From contig NZ_NOIF01000007.1 in the NCBI RefSeq assembly GCF_002265265.1, positions 1 through 62,142 of the forward strand: a stretch of 62,142 nucleotides of DNA. The letters run 5' to 3'. Positions 1 through 10,923 of the stretch are shown here, one piece after another. This stretch comes from Photobacterium sanguinicancri (GTDB lineage Bacteria; Pseudomonadota; Gammaproteobacteria; Enterobacterales; Vibrionaceae). Position 1 is the stretch's first letter, and the number at the start of each line of letters is the position of its first letter. The notes under the pieces are model-generated. The model saw nothing but the letters and a program-made list of their open reading frames with translations, ran no database searches and was not told the DNA's origin. A program made the translations under genes and the position numbers.

Positions 1-34
1 TTTTTTATGATTATTTAACTGCTTAACTAAACGG

Positions 35-508
35 TTATTGATTGTAAGCATTCAGCATCCACATTAGCTTTTCTTGCTCTCGGATATAATCACCCATCAA
101 TGCCGCTGTCCCTTCATCTTCAGCATCACCAGCTAACCCAAGAATACTACGCTGCATACCCAATAAGGTTTTAAAGCCCGCTTGTAAGCCACTAACACAG
201 TCACTACCTACATGCGCATTAAGGTGTTCTTTGATTTCACTGACCTGAAGGTACTGAGTAAAGCTATGTGATGGCGTTGCACCCAGTGTTAAAGCACGCT
301 CTGCTAACTCATCAATTTTCACTTGTAGATCGGTATAAATTTCTTCAAATTTCGCATGTAATTCAAAGAACTCTCTACCTTTAATATTCCAGTGATAGCC
401 ACGTGTATTCATGTAGAGCACTTGATAATTGGCCAGCAACGTATTGAGTTGAGCAGCCAACTCATCAGATTTACCACTATCAAGACCAATAATATTTTGT
501 TGTCGCAT
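35..508 (-). CDS. dps: Dps-family ferritin-like protein
   Basis: Dps proteins form 12-subunit shells that oxidise Fe(II) with peroxide, store the iron and shield DNA during starvation and oxidative stress. The 158 residues match the usual length. The inter-subunit ferroxidase ligands are present with the correct spacing: His39, His51, Glu55, Asp66 and Glu70. I start at the ATG ending at 508 because AGAGGA lies eight bases upstream; the reading frame runs 15 codons further with no ribosome site. The gene stands alone. The N-terminus lacks the lysine-rich tail of E. coli Dps, so direct DNA binding may be weaker (inference). Confidence 0.93.
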   Translation of the reverse strand: MRQQNIIGLDSGKSDELAAQLNTLLANYQVLYMNTRGYHWNIKGREFFELHAKFEEIYTDLQVKIDELAERALTLGATPSHSFTQYLQVSEIKEHLNAHVGSDCVSGLQAGFKTLLGMQRSILGLAGDAEDEGTAALMGDYIREQEKLMWMLNAYNQ

Positions 509-894
509 AATTCGATTCCTCTTTGTTTTCTGCAATATTACGGGTGCTATCACTCTGACACCATTCGTCTTGCTTTATACATTCAATAGCCAAAAACTAT
601 TGAAGTATAATTTTAACAAGTTTTAATCTATTAAAAATACGGAAATTCGACCAAGAAAGTAGCCGTAAAAAAGGTTTAGCAAACCAAGAGAAAGTAATAA
701 CAGCAGAAAGATGGAAAGAGAAAAATGGAAATGTAGAGGGCACATGGTGGCGTTGCAATAAGAACAAAGGATTGTTGATAATTACTGGAGCGAAGGAGTT
801 TCGCTCAAAAACCAAGAGGGAACGCAGAATTTATAGCCATAAATGAGCACTCCCGATACAGTTATTGAGCGAAAGAAGACGCTATCATCTCAAT
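509..894. other. Gene-free stretch between dps and glnB
   Basis: About 385 bases without a credible gene. A 72-codon minus-strand frame here has no ribosome site and an implausible composition. The stretch should hold the dps promoter and the 3' end of the glnB transcript. The only clear structure is the inverted repeat at 582-604. Confidence 0.6.
582..604. repeat. 8-bp inverted repeat upstream of dps
   Basis: Arms TTCAATAG and CTATTGAA are separated by seven mostly A bases. It lies about 75 bp upstream of the dps start and could be an operator or a weak hairpin. No known regulator consensus is recognised. Confidence 0.4.
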
Positions 895-1260
<366 letters not shown>

Positions 1261-1335
1261 CTAATAGAATGATTATCTCAGAAACCCCTACTGTGCCTCA
1301 ATGTATTTAACCACTTAGATCACAAAGGTTCATAT

Positions 1336-1749
1336 TTATAATGAGTGAAGATCTATTGGCGAATCCATTTTTTTCAACAGTAAAAAGACAGCATAGAGCA
1401 AAATACTGATATTCAGAGCTAGTACGATATAGGCTCTTATTTCAACAGGGAAAAATAGCGGAACGAAGGGCACCAAGCTAAAACTAAAAAACATGGTTGC
1501 GGCGGGTATAAAAAAATAGAGCGGTAAAAATCCCCAATGGCGGCCATTCAATAAGCCTACACTGGCTAAAACTCCTGACATCAGTACTAAAACTGCGATC
1601 ACGACAGGCACGATACCCAATTGGTTATAGCTAAAGGCTAAAATAAACGCGTCGATATTGCGTAGCAAACAAACGGTAACAATGCAGCCCAACACACGCA
1701 GTGCCAGTGTGGATGTATATTGTTTTACAGTATCCAATGTGTATTTCAT
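1336..1749 (-). CDS. Small integral membrane protein, unknown function
   Basis: I do not recognise this 137-residue protein. From the Met at 1749 it shows about four hydrophobic segments (roughly residues 13-40, 45-70, 75-103 and 106-130) and ends in a short polar tail. The frame extends upstream to a TTG at 1815, but no start in this region has a good ribosome site; the chosen ATG has AAGG directly abutting it. There is no catalytic motif. Neighbours glnB and the lipase give no functional hint. It could be a member of an uncharacterised inner-membrane family. Confidence 0.6.
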   Translation of the reverse strand: MKYTLDTVKQYTSTLALRVLGCIVTVCLLRNIDAFILAFSYNQLGIVPVVIAVLVLMSGVLASVGLLNGRHWGFLPLYFFIPAATMFFSFSLVPFVPLFFPVEIRAYIVLALNISILLYAVFLLLKKMDSPIDLHSL

Positions 1750-1857
1750 CCTTGATAGTACAACGTCGTCTGAAAGCACCAATTCCATGTGACACAGACT
1801 ATGTTCAGCGAACAAAACGCTAAATGATTAGCCGAGCATTTTAGGAGGAACACTTTA

Positions 1858-1965
1858 ATGACTCAACACCAAACTCAGCAATTTGGGCAACTGCTCAACT
1901 TTTCCAATAATTCTCACACTTTTTTTTGCTTTAAAACAAAAAAATCGCCCATTAAGGCGATTTAA
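1858..1965 (+). CDS. Possible 35-residue peptide with strong ribosome site
   Basis: On the plus strand AGGAGG sits nine bases before an ATG opening a 35-codon frame (begins MTQHQTQQFG, ends KSPIKAI). The ribosome site is among the best in this part of the window. The 3' half overlaps the hairpin at 1942-1963 that terminates the opposite-strand lipase gene. The peptide matches nothing I know. It may be a leader peptide, the 5' stub of a lost gene, or chance. Confidence 0.25.
   Translation: MTQHQTQQFGQLLNFSNNSHTFFCFKTKKSPIKAI
1934..1963 (-). terminator. Rho-independent terminator of the lipase gene
   Basis: Stem AAATCGCC/GGCGATTT with a six-base loop. On the minus strand it is followed by a U-rich run (plus-strand A tract 1934-1944). 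It lies 30 bp past the lipase stop. Confidence 0.85.
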
Positions 1966-1992
1966 TAACAAGATTTATCTAGTATTTGAATA

Positions 1993-4900
1993 TTATGGCA
2001 ACGGCTTATAAATAACTTTAATCGCATCCGCTGCAATACCGTATTTATACCCCCATGAGGTATAAGCACCACTAATACACACTTTATATTGCTGACCTTT
2101 CTGCAAATAAACAGATTCAATCAAAGGCGAAAAACGATAACTCTCCTCATACAGATCAAGCTGTGTACTCGCTAACTCGGCATCATTCTCAAGCAACTGA
2201 TACTTAACCTTATCTGAACCATAGCCATGACTGCGGCTAAAGCCCCCAGGGCTGTTCACGGCCACTTGATAATATCCATTTTCAACCACTTCAAATACCC
2301 ATTCAGCTTTAGCATGGCTATCGGTCGAATAATAATAGTCATCACCATACTGGCCATTATCATCTGTTTTCAAGCTTCCCGGAACAGTGATATTAAAGTT
2401 ACGATCTTGGTTATCCATTACCGTACCTTGTGGACCTAGACTAATAATGACAGGTTCTGGTACCTGACTTTTCTCGAGCATTTTAACCGCGTTATCCAGT
2501 TGTGCCTTCATTGCTAACATAGTTACTGATGATAACGTAGGATCAAAAGCTACCTGTTTCACACTCGCCAACGCTGTATTCAGCTGACTCACAGCCTCCG
2601 CAGAATACTGACCAGGCTGGTCACCCACCTGTACAGAAACAAGCAAAATTTCGGCTTGTTCAACCCACAGTTGCAACTCTGACCCCGCAGACATATTGGT
2701 ATTGCTTGAGATATATTCAACCTTAATCGCATCTGCAATCAATGGGCCTGTGATGATCTCAACGCTACGATTATGTAAGGTGACTTTGTAATCATGGCTA
2801 GCATCAAAAACAAAATTACCTAATGTCACATACTGACCATTTGGCGCCGCAGGATAATTAAATGGCGCCGCGTTCTGAACACCGTCAACAAGATTGAACA
2901 TACGATCTTTCGATTCACCAGCAGCAGAGAACACATTGTACTTAGCCCCTGTAGTGGCACCATGCGCAAAGAACATTGAGCCTTGAGCAAAGTTCGACGG
3001 CGTTCGCATTGATACACGGTATGTCCCGGGCTTATTTACGCGGAACCACCACGCAGCATGCGAAAAGTAGTTATCACCACTACCTGACGCGTACTGGTAG
3101 CGACCTCCTTGGCTATCATTAGGACGGTCTGCTTGGCTTACCCAATTACCCGTGGTTTCAAAAGCGGCATCATCGTTATCAATAATACATGCCATCTCAG
3201 CCTCACAACTGGCGGGTTGCTTACTTACCAAAGTAATCGTGGGCAATGGGGTATCATTTTGATGCGGATCGACCTGACTTAATAAATTCGCATCTTTAAC
3301 CTTCACCTTCATTCCATTATGAGTGAAGAAATCACTCACCTGCCCCGTCATTTCAAGGAATAAACCACCTGAACGCTTAAGTGAATCTGCCGCTAAATAA
3401 ATCAATGACAGGTGATCTTTACCCATGTTGCCAGATTTAAACGCTTCAACCAGCTGTTGATTATCCAACATCATACGTTGGATATTCTCAAGCGCCATGA
3501 CAGGCGTAACGTGGGTGCCACGGTTAAATCGCGCGACCACTTTCAATGGTTGCTCATGCTCAGCGCTGACTGAAAAACTACGATTTAATGACGGGGTTAT
3601 AGCATTATCAAGTTCATAACGTAGCGACTGCAACCCAATTAATTTCACCATAGGCTCAGAGCCTGCGAGCGGCGCAGCAATACTGCCATCAAATGGCATA
3701 ACAGGCTTACCGTCCGCACTGTTTGGAATAGTTTGATCTGGCAATGTTGTCATTGGTTGGCCATTCGCCGAGTATTGCTGATAGCCATTAGCATCGATAA
3801 CAGGTGCTCCCCCCACAACCTCAGCCATATAAAGACCCGTATCGCTGGCTTTCAGCTTGGCAGCAAAGTTCAGTGGATCAACCCCATCAATCACACTCTG
3901 TAGCGTATAGAAATAATGCTCAAAGGATTTTGAACCTAACGTTAGTGGTTGCTCAGTATCCAAGTGTTTGAGGGCACCTAGGATTTCAGGGCGAAAGCTT
4001 GGTGAATGCTCAAGCAGCTTTGGTACCCCACCACCTGTGGTTAGCAATGCTGCGGCTTGAATTTTCGGTAAGTTTGGATTGTATTGACGCACCAAAGGAT
4101 CGTTGTTTACAGCCACAAATGGCATTCCCAACACGCCACCTAACGAGTGACCAACAAAGTAAACGCGGCTAGTGTCGAAATCAGCGATACCATCGCCATC
4201 AAGGTCAATATTTTTCAGGCTAGCATTTAAATTCAATAAGTCAGAAATAGCTTGGCGCATCCGGTCACGCTGACTTAACACATTACTGAAATTCATAAAA
4301 GTCGAGCCCGAAGTGCCCTTAAGCGCGGCTAAATCCCAACTCATCGGCGTCAACTCACCCGTAGGGGTACGTGTCGCACCAAAGTGACGCTCAACAATAC
4401 CATCCATCTCACCTAATCGAGTTTGAAGTTCAACTTGAGTTTGGCGTTCGCTATCAGTCAGTGCTGTTTGGCTCGCTAACTGACTCAGTGTTTTTTCAGT
4501 TTCAGCGCGAAGAGAGTCCATCCCAAAACCAATAAATGGTGATGGTAGCGCTGTACTGCCAATCAATAATTGAGGGGATATCCCGTGCAGCGGTAAATCC
4601 ATCGCTATCGTGGCAAAACAAGCATTATCCGGACGTTCTTTATCGCACAGAGATGCTAGTGCCATACCAGCAGGAAAACTGTTACTGCGGTCGCCCAAAA
4701 TACCATGTTGGAAGATCACCACAGGCCAACCACCAATAGGTTTATTCCCTTCAGGCAGAGTAACCAAAAAAGGCACTTTATATTCGGCTTGCTGATCAGG
4801 GGATGATAATGCATTTTTTGCACCAATAGACGCTGAATGCGGTTCACGGTATTGCCATTCATCATGACCAAATTCCGCCAATGCGCTCGCTTTAATATGG

Positions 4901-6204
4901 CGTTTGTCATCCAATTCTGGCGCGGCTAAATAATACGGTAAACTAATATGTCCCTGAAAAAACTTGACCTTCGGATAACCAAACGAAGCAAACTCGAACC
5001 CCTGAACACCATTCGTCAGCAAATCATCCAACAGTGAACCATCTAGCTTAAAATCTTGATATTGCAATTTGAGCTGATCAACTTGCTCAACAGATAGATT
5101 AAATTGTTGTGCCAGTACTTGGCTATCGAGAGAATTAAATACCACCCCAAGTTTTTGCAAAAACGGATCGAGCATATCGCCAATCGATAAGTCTCGGCGA
5201 ATAATTCCCACTTCTCGAGGTTGTGGGATTGCATTACCGTGAGAGACAGAAGCAAGCAAATCATCCGCTTGCTGCTCTGTTACCCCTTGATTCATCAGAG
5301 CCGCTTTCGGGCTAGCTAAAGATTCAAGCTGCTCTGTACCGACAGTTGTTGTAAATGTAAAAGCATGCGCAATTTGCTCTGCCACTTTCTTGCGATCATC
5401 TGACAAGTAACTTGATTGCCCTCTTTCAATAAAACCACCGGCAATGGCGGCCAATACATCACTGGCCATATTGTGCCAACGTAAAACAACAGCAGCTATT
5501 GGCAAACCTTCCGCCGAAGGGCTTGAGTGACTAAAACGATGATAATCTTGAGAAGGGACAATCGCTCGCCCTTGGCAGTCACGCAACGTATTAGCAAGGA
5601 TCACTAAATACTTAGTGTTTGGTGCTAATGGTAATAATGGGCTAATTCGCAGTACACTCGCTTCCCCATCTAAAGTAACCACGTTGGCTCGGATTTGTTG
5701 TTGAGCCAGTTTACGCGGATCAACCAACTGACCACCATAGCCTTGAAAATTGTCCAGCAACATTACATCGCCTTGGCCAGACTGTAGTGGCAACACGAAT
5801 ACATTTTGAGTTGAGCCACTATAAGAGACGCTATTAGGATCAAGTGGCTGGCTAAAGCTCACATCAAATTGCGCCGATGTAGAAAAACCAAAATTGTCAG
5901 CCAAGGTTAACCCTCGCCCCCCATTAATACTCACAACCCCATCATCTGGCGTCTGATAATCAATACCTGCCGCTAGACGAGAACCAAAACGTAAATCATT
6001 CACCAAATCCATTTGTTGGCTGAGCGGCGCAAAGAGTACATGCGGCCGATCGCCAGTGTGATACGTGGTTGTTACCGAATTGTCATCAGGAGACGAACGG
6101 TCAAAACAGCCTGCCATTGACGCACTCAAGGCCAACACCACAAAACAACCTTTAAGAGAAAGGCGGTGAGATCGGTTTATAGATTGAAATGAATTACCAA
6201 ACAC
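1993..6204 (-). CDS. VolA/Pla-1-type lipase lipoprotein with C-terminal golvesin-like domains
   Basis: A 1403-residue putative surface lipoprotein. The signal peptide ends in a lipobox (SMAGC, Cys33). The body resembles the VolA/Pla-1 extracellular lipase family of Vibrio and Aeromonas, alpha/beta hydrolases acting on lysophospholipids and lipids, with the nucleophile elbow GHSLG at 685-689 (Ser687). The remembered family length is about 800 residues. Here the extra C-terminus holds a golvesin/Xly-like domain (about 1000-1165, starting IIDNDDAAF), a helical FIVAR-like segment (about 1180-1247, motif GQYSAEAVSQL) and a second golvesin-like domain (about 1250-1403). These may bind carbohydrate or a surface. 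The GTG start at 6204 has no clear ribosome site, so the exact N-terminus is uncertain. The gene is monocistronic. Lipase activity is family-based inference. Confidence 0.8.
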   Translation of the reverse strand: MFGNSFQSINRSHRLSLKGCFVVLALSASMAGCFDRSSPDDNSVTTTYHTGDRPHVLFAPLSQQMDLVNDLRFGSRLAAGIDYQTPDDGVVSINGGRGLTLADNFGFSTSAQFDVSFSQPLDPNSVSYSGSTQNVFVLPLQSGQGDVMLLDNFQGYGGQLVDPRKLAQQQIRANVVTLDGEASVLRISPLLPLAPNTKYLVILANTLRDCQGRAIVPSQDYHRFSHSSPSAEGLPIAAVVLRWHNMASDVLAAIAGGFIERGQSSYLSDDRKKVAEQIAHAFTFTTTVGTEQLESLASPKAALMNQGVTEQQADDLLASVSHGNAIPQPREVGIIRRDLSIGDMLDPFLQKLGVVFNSLDSQVLAQQFNLSVEQVDQLKLQYQDFKLDGSLLDDLLTNGVQGFEFASFGYPKVKFFQGHISLPYYLAAPELDDKRHIKASALAEFGHDEWQYREPHSASIGAKNALSSPDQQAEYKVPFLVTLPEGNKPIGGWPVVIFQHGILGDRSNSFPAGMALASLCDKERPDNACFATIAMDLPLHGISPQLLIGSTALPSPFIGFGMDSLRAETEKTLSQLASQTALTDSERQTQVELQTRLGEMDGIVERHFGATRTPTGELTPMSWDLAALKGTSGSTFMNFSNVLSQRDRMRQAISDLLNLNASLKNIDLDGDGIADFDTSRVYFVGHSLGGVLGMPFVAVNNDPLVRQYNPNLPKIQAAALLTTGGGVPKLLEHSPSFRPEILGALKHLDTEQPLTLGSKSFEHYFYTLQSVIDGVDPLNFAAKLKASDTGLYMAEVVGGAPVIDANGYQQYSANGQPMTTLPDQTIPNSADGKPVMPFDGSIAAPLAGSEPMVKLIGLQSLRYELDNAITPSLNRSFSVSAEHEQPLKVVARFNRGTHVTPVMALENIQRMMLDNQQLVEAFKSGNMGKDHLSLIYLAADSLKRSGGLFLEMTGQVSDFFTHNGMKVKVKDANLLSQVDPHQNDTPLPTITLVSKQPASCEAEMACIIDNDDAAFETTGNWVSQADRPNDSQGGRYQYASGSGDNYFSHAAWWFRVNKPGTYRVSMRTPSNFAQGSMFFAHGATTGAKYNVFSAAGESKDRMFNLVDGVQNAAPFNYPAAPNGQYVTLGNFVFDASHDYKVTLHNRSVEIITGPLIADAIKVEYISSNTNMSAGSELQLWVEQAEILLVSVQVGDQPGQYSAEAVSQLNTALASVKQVAFDPTLSSVTMLAMKAQLDNAVKMLEKSQVPEPVIISLGPQGTVMDNQDRNFNITVPGSLKTDDNGQYGDDYYYSTDSHAKAEWVFEVVENGYYQVAVNSPGGFSRSHGYGSDKVKYQLLENDAELASTQLDLYEESYRFSPLIESVYLQKGQQYKVCISGAYTSWGYKYGIAADAIKVIYKPLP

Positions 6205-6369
6205 TAGACACCATAAATCAAGACAGCAACTACTCCCTTTTCAATCAATAAACTTCAACCACCACACAATACGCAGGGAAAAATCATCGATAACAGGTTG
6301 TAATGCTATTTAGCAGAAATAGAAGCAAACGATAATAATCATCATCACGAAAGTCCGAAGAACCAAAGC

Positions 6370-6421
6370 GTTATACCAGCGACCATTAAACAACTAGTTA
6401 ACTTATTGATGGTATTGGAAC
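6370..6421. repeat. Imperfect 52-bp palindrome centred on AACTAGTT
   Basis: A stretch beginning GTTATACCAGCGACC and ending GGTATTGGAAC is an interrupted palindrome around AACTAGTT. It lies in the 395-bp gap between the lipase and purL. I see no second copy in this window. It could be a small dispersed intergenic element. The rest of the gap (6205-6550) is AT-rich with nothing else recognised. Confidence 0.35.
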
Positions 6422-6551
6422 TTTATGATGACGCTAGGGTAGTAATATAATTATGCTTCTAATGAAAGGGGCGCGATTATACAGATAATGTCTTATTGAG
6501 AGGTCGGAGGTGAAGCTTGAAATGGTGAATAAAAAGGCAGTTACAACTGAA

Positions 6552-6590
6552 TAAACAAACATCGGGCAAAAAGCCTGCCCGATGTTTAAT
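6552..6590 (-). terminator. Terminator of purL
   Basis: Twelve-base-pair stem (AAACATCGGGCA with TGCCCGATGTTT), loop of seven, 11 bp past the purL stop. A moderately T-rich tail follows on the minus strand. Confidence 0.8.
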
Positions 6591-6600
6591 TTTACAGCTA

Positions 6601-9600
6601 TTAACCGATGTTAACGCGTGCATTACGGAACATACGCATCCATGGGCTGTTTTCGCTCCAATCATCTGGGTGCCATGAGTTCGCAACAGTACGGAATACA
6701 CGCTCAGGGTGCGGCATCATGATAGTCACGCGGCCATCTTGTGTCGTCAGACCCGTAATACCATTTGGCGAACCGTTCGGGTTGGCTGGGTAGTTCTGCG
6801 TCACGTTACCGAAGTTATCTAAGTAACGCAGTGCCACTGTACCTGATTGCTCGATTGCAGCAAGGTGCTCAGCATTACGAACTTCGACACGACCTTCACC
6901 GTGAGAAACCGCGATTGGCATGCGAGAACCTGTCATTTCATTAAAGAACAAAGAGTCACTCTTCTGTACTTCAACCAAGCTAAAGCGCGCTTCAAAACGC
7001 TCTGATTCGTTACGCACGAAGCGTGGCCATAGCTCTGAACCAGGGATCAAATCACGTAAATTCGACATCATCTGACAACCGTTACACACACCTAATGCTA
7101 GGGTGTCGTTACGGTGGAAGAAAGCTTCAAACTGGTCACGCGCCATGTTGTTGAACAAAATTGATTTCGCCCAACCTTCACCCGCGCCCAATACATCACC
7201 ATAAGAGAAGCCGCCACACGCGACCAACCCGTTGAAGCCATCAAGCTTCACGTCGCCAGAAAGAATATCGCTCATGTGAACATCTTTCGCTTCAAAGCCA
7301 GCGCGGTCAAATGCGGCTGCCATTTCAACATGGGAGTTCACACCCTGCTCACGCAAGATAGCCATTTGTGGTTTCGCACCCGTATTGATTGCAGGTGCAA
7401 TAAACGGTGCTGCCACATCTTCGTTAATATCGAATGTTAGCTTAGTATTTAGACCTGGGTCGCTGTTGTCTTTCTTCGCTTCAAACTCTTGCAGTGCACC
7501 CGCTGGGTTATCACGCATCGCTTGCATTTGGTAGGTTGTTTCAGCCCAAATAGTACGAAGTTCAGTACGGTTTTGCTCTAGCACTTGGTCGTTACCATTC
7601 CAAATGCGAACAATATCTTCATCAACTACAGTACCAATGATGTGGCTACAATCTTCTAAGCCGTTTGCAGCCAATACCGCTTGCACTGCATCTAGGTCTT
7701 CAGTGCGAATCTGTAGCACCGCGCCCAATTCTTCGTTGAACAGGGTAGCGAGTACATCGTCACACTCGTCACCGTCAGTGGTGTTCAAATCAACTTCAAC
7801 ACCGGTGTGACCAGCAAATGCCATTTCTGCTAGCGTCACGTATAAGCCACCATCACCACGGTCATGGTAAGCCAGCACTTGCTCATCACGTACTAGCTGT
7901 TGAACTGCAGTGAAGAAGCCTTTCAGTAATTCAGGGCTATCAACGTCTGCTGGTTTATCACCAAGCTGCTTATAAACTTGCGCCAGAGCTGTTGCACCAA
8001 GGCGGTTTTGACCACAACCTAAGTCGATAAGCACTAGGCTTGAATCGCCTTTATCGGTACGCAGCTGAGGCGTTACTGTTTTGCGAACATCTTCTACACG
8101 GCCGAAAGCAGTAATCACAAGCGATAATGGTGAGGTCACTTCTTTGTGTTCACCGTCTTGTTCCCATTGGGTTTTCATCGACATCGAATCTTTACCCACA
8201 GGAATCGTTAGACCCAGCGCTGGGCATAGTTCTTCGCCAATCGCTTTAACGGCTTCGTACAAACCCGCATCTTCACCAGGGTGACCTGCTGGCGACATCC
8301 AGTTAGCTGACAGATTAATACGCTTCATGTCGCCAATATCTGCACTTGCGATGTTGGTAATAGCCTCACCTACCGCTAAACGTGCCGATGCGCCAAAATC
8401 AAGCAGAGCAACAGGTGTACGCTCACCCATCGACATTGCTTCACCGTGGTAGGTGTCGTAACTTGCAGCAGTTACTGCACAGTTAGCAACGGGTACCTGC
8501 CATGGGCCAACCATTTGGTCACGTGCCACTAAGCCTGTCACCGTACGATCACCAATGGTGATAAGGAACGTTTTTTCTGCAACAGCTGGCAGACGAAGTA
8601 CGCGCTGGGTGGCTTCTTCTAAATCAATCCCCGCGCGGTCAATTGCCTGACCTTCTACTTTCAGCGTTTTCGCATCACGGTGCATCTTCGGCGCTTTACC
8701 CAATAGAATGTCCATTGGCATATCGATTGGCGTATCGTCGAAGTGGCTGTCTTCAAGCGTTAGGTGACGCTCTTCAGTCGCTTCACCCACAACCGCATAC
8801 GGTGCACGTTCGCGCTTACAAATGGCATCGAATGCAGCCATGTTTTCTGGCGCGACAGCCATCACATAGCGTTCTTGTGATTCGTTACACCAGATCTCTA
8901 GCGGGCTCATGCCTGGTTCGTCATTAGGTACATCACGTAGTTGGAATTTACCGCCACGCTCACCATCATCAACCAACTCAGGTAATGCATTTGAGATGCC
9001 GCCCGCGCCTACATCGTGGATAAAGGCGATTGGGTTGTTTTCACCCATCTGCCAACAACGGTCGATCACTTCCTGACAACGACGTTCCATTTCTGGGTTT
9101 TCACGCTGTACTGAAGCAAAATCAAGATCTTCTGCCGACTGGCCAGACGCCATTGATGATGCTGCGCCGCCGCCAAGGCCAATGTTCATTGCAGGACCAC
9201 CCAGTACGATCAATTTCGCACCCACAGGGATCTCTTTTTTCTGAACATGCTCAGCACGGATATTACCCATACCACCTGCAATCATGATTGGCTTGTGGTA
9301 ACCACGTACTTCTTCGCCATTGTGTGACGTTACTTTCTCTTCGTACGTACGGAAGTAACCTAAAAGGTTAGGACGACCAAATTCGTTGTTAAATGCTGCG
9401 CCACCTAATGGGCCTTCAAGCATAATATCTAACGCGGTAACAATACGGCCCGGCTTACCAAAATCGGTTTCCCAAGGTTGTTCAAAGCCCGGTACACGCA
9501 GGTTAGAAACCGTAAAGCCAACCAAACCAGCTTTTGGCTTACCACCAATCCCCGTCGCGCCTTCATCACGGATTTCACCGCCTGAACCTGTTGATGCGCC

Positions 9601-10518
9601 TGGCCAAGGTGAAATGGCCGTTGGGTGGTTATGTGTTTCAACTTTCATCAAGATATGTGCCGCTTCTTGATGGTAGTTATATTGGCGAGATTCTGGGTTC
9701 GGGAAGAAACGACCCACTTCAGAGCCTTCCATTACCGCTGCATTATCTTTGTAAGCAGACAGGACGTGCTCGTGGTTCTTTTCGTAGGTGTTTTTGATCA
9801 TCTTGAACAGTGACTTTTCTTGATCAACACCGTCGATCGTCCAGTCAGCATTAAAGATTTTATGACGGCAATGCTCTGAGTTCGCTTGAGCGAACATCAT
9901 CAATTCAATGTCATTCGGGTTGCGACCAAGTTTAGTGAAGTTTTCCACTAAGTAGTCAATTTCGTCTTCTGCTAATGCTAAACCCAAAGTGACGTTTGCT
10001 TCTTCTAGCGCCGTGCGGCCACCAGCAAGAATATCAACAGATTTCACTGGAGCAGGTTCAGCTTGAACAAACAAGGCTTGTGCGGCTTCAAACTCACCGT
10101 AAACCACTTCCATCATGCGGTCGTGGATTAAGCCTTTCAGCTCTTCAATGTGTTCATTCGTTAGTGTTGCTGTCGCTTCGACGTAATACGCTGTACCACG
10201 TTCTAAACGTTTAACGTGTGTTAAACCACAGTTGCGGGCGATATCCGTTGATTTAGAAGACCATGGCGAAATAGTGCCTGGACGTGGCGTTACCAGTAGC
10301 AAGGTGCCAACTGGCTCATGCTCGGCAATCGTTGGACCGTAGGTCAGCAGGCTTGCAAGCTTGCTTTGCTCGTCGGCAGTAAGAGGCGCTGATAAATCAG
10401 CAAAGTGCATGAACTCGGCATAAATGCCAGTCACAGGCAGACCTAATTCGCGACAACGCTCTAATAGCTTATTAACGCGAAACTCAGATAGTGCGGGTGA
10501 ACCACGCAAAATTTCCAT
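6601..10518 (-). CDS. purL: Phosphoribosylformylglycinamidine synthase
   Basis: Fourth step of de novo purine synthesis: FGAR plus glutamine plus ATP gives FGAM. The 1305-residue single-chain form carries an N-terminal PurS-like region, two ATP-binding halves (motifs [12 protein letters not shown] and [13 protein letters not shown]) and a C-terminal class I glutaminase with nucleophile Cys1145 in GVCNGCQMM and the His/Glu of MMPHPERV. The start is set at [13 protein letters not shown], which matches the remembered E. coli N-terminus; the open frame runs 23 codons further upstream without homology. Monocistronic, with its own PurR box and promoter upstream and terminator downstream. Confidence 0.98.
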   Translation of the reverse strand: MEILRGSPALSEFRVNKLLERCRELGLPVTGIYAEFMHFADLSAPLTADEQSKLASLLTYGPTIAEHEPVGTLLLVTPRPGTISPWSSKSTDIARNCGLTHVKRLERGTAYYVEATATLTNEHIEELKGLIHDRMMEVVYGEFEAAQALFVQAEPAPVKSVDILAGGRTALEEANVTLGLALAEDEIDYLVENFTKLGRNPNDIELMMFAQANSEHCRHKIFNADWTIDGVDQEKSLFKMIKNTYEKNHEHVLSAYKDNAAVMEGSEVGRFFPNPESRQYNYHQEAAHILMKVETHNHPTAISPWPGASTGSGGEIRDEGATGIGGKPKAGLVGFTVSNLRVPGFEQPWETDFGKPGRIVTALDIMLEGPLGGAAFNNEFGRPNLLGYFRTYEEKVTSHNGEEVRGYHKPIMIAGGMGNIRAEHVQKKEIPVGAKLIVLGGPAMNIGLGGGAASSMASGQSAEDLDFASVQRENPEMERRCQEVIDRCWQMGENNPIAFIHDVGAGGISNALPELVDDGERGGKFQLRDVPNDEPGMSPLEIWCNESQERYVMAVAPENMAAFDAICKRERAPYAVVGEATEERHLTLEDSHFDDTPIDMPMDILLGKAPKMHRDAKTLKVEGQAIDRAGIDLEEATQRVLRLPAVAEKTFLITIGDRTVTGLVARDQMVGPWQVPVANCAVTAASYDTYHGEAMSMGERTPVALLDFGASARLAVGEAITNIASADIGDMKRINLSANWMSPAGHPGEDAGLYEAVKAIGEELCPALGLTIPVGKDSMSMKTQWEQDGEHKEVTSPLSLVITAFGRVEDVRKTVTPQLRTDKGDSSLVLIDLGCGQNRLGATALAQVYKQLGDKPADVDSPELLKGFFTAVQQLVRDEQVLAYHDRGDGGLYVTLAEMAFAGHTGVEVDLNTTDGDECDDVLATLFNEELGAVLQIRTEDLDAVQAVLAANGLEDCSHIIGTVVDEDIVRIWNGNDQVLEQNRTELRTIWAETTYQMQAMRDNPAGALQEFEAKKDNSDPGLNTKLTFDINEDVAAPFIAPAINTGAKPQMAILREQGVNSHVEMAAAFDRAGFEAKDVHMSDILSGDVKLDGFNGLVACGGFSYGDVLGAGEGWAKSILFNNMARDQFEAFFHRNDTLALGVCNGCQMMSNLRDLIPGSELWPRFVRNESERFEARFSLVEVQKSDSLFFNEMTGSRMPIAVSHGEGRVEVRNAEHLAAIEQSGTVALRYLDNFGNVTQNYPANPNGSPNGITGLTTQDGRVTIMMPHPERVFRTVANSWHPDDWSENSPWMRMFRNARVNIG

Positions 10519-10663
10519 GTGCGAACGACTCTCGATTAGCAGTTGAATGAAGGTGATATTGATGTGGTAATACATACCTATTGGCATCTATTACCACATC
10601 AATGTCACCTTTTTCAGCAATTACACGGCTCAGTTTCGAGGTGTATGGCTCATGTTTGGGCGT

Positions 10664-10692
10664 AGTATAAGGGAAATTGTTTGGTGACGTAA
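10664..10692 (-). promoter_or_regulatory. Candidate purL promoter
   Basis: Minus-strand TATACT (10664-10669) lies 17 bp from a weak -35 element TTACGT (10687-10692). It is about 145 bp upstream of the purL start and immediately downstream of the PurR box, which is the expected geometry. Confidence 0.55.
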
Positions 10693-10698
10693 CACCTG

Positions 10699-10714
10699 AC
10701 GCAACCGTTTGCGT
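10699..10714. promoter_or_regulatory. PurR operator for purL
   Basis: ACGCAACCGTTTGCGT differs at one position from the palindromic PurR box ACGCAAACGTTTGCGT. It sits just upstream of the candidate -35 of purL. Repression by PurR with hypoxanthine or guanine is inferred from E. coli. Confidence 0.85.
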
Positions 10715-10923
10715 GTTTTTTTTCCATTCACACGTAATTTCAGCATAAAAAAAGCATTTCCCGATCGTTTCAATAGCATTATCACCACAAAGCTGACAAT
10801 CAGTATGCACCGGACCGATAATCTTAAATGTTATATTGAGTACATGATTACTATCAGGTTACTTTGATGATCCGTCGTCATTTGGTATAAAGAACACCAA
10901 ACTATAATGATGAGCATGTATAT

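Noticed and set aside
597..815. 72-codon minus-strand frame between dps and glnB
   Set aside because: No ribosome site, odd composition (many aromatic residues and no domain pattern); reads as chance in AT-rich spacer.
8643..9813. Several plus-strand frames of 60-94 codons inside purL
   Set aside because: They are antisense shadows of a long conserved gene with no ribosome sites.
10484..10810. 108-codon minus-strand frame covering the purL promoter and start
   Set aside because: It runs through the PurR box and -10 region and into purL in another frame; no ribosome site.
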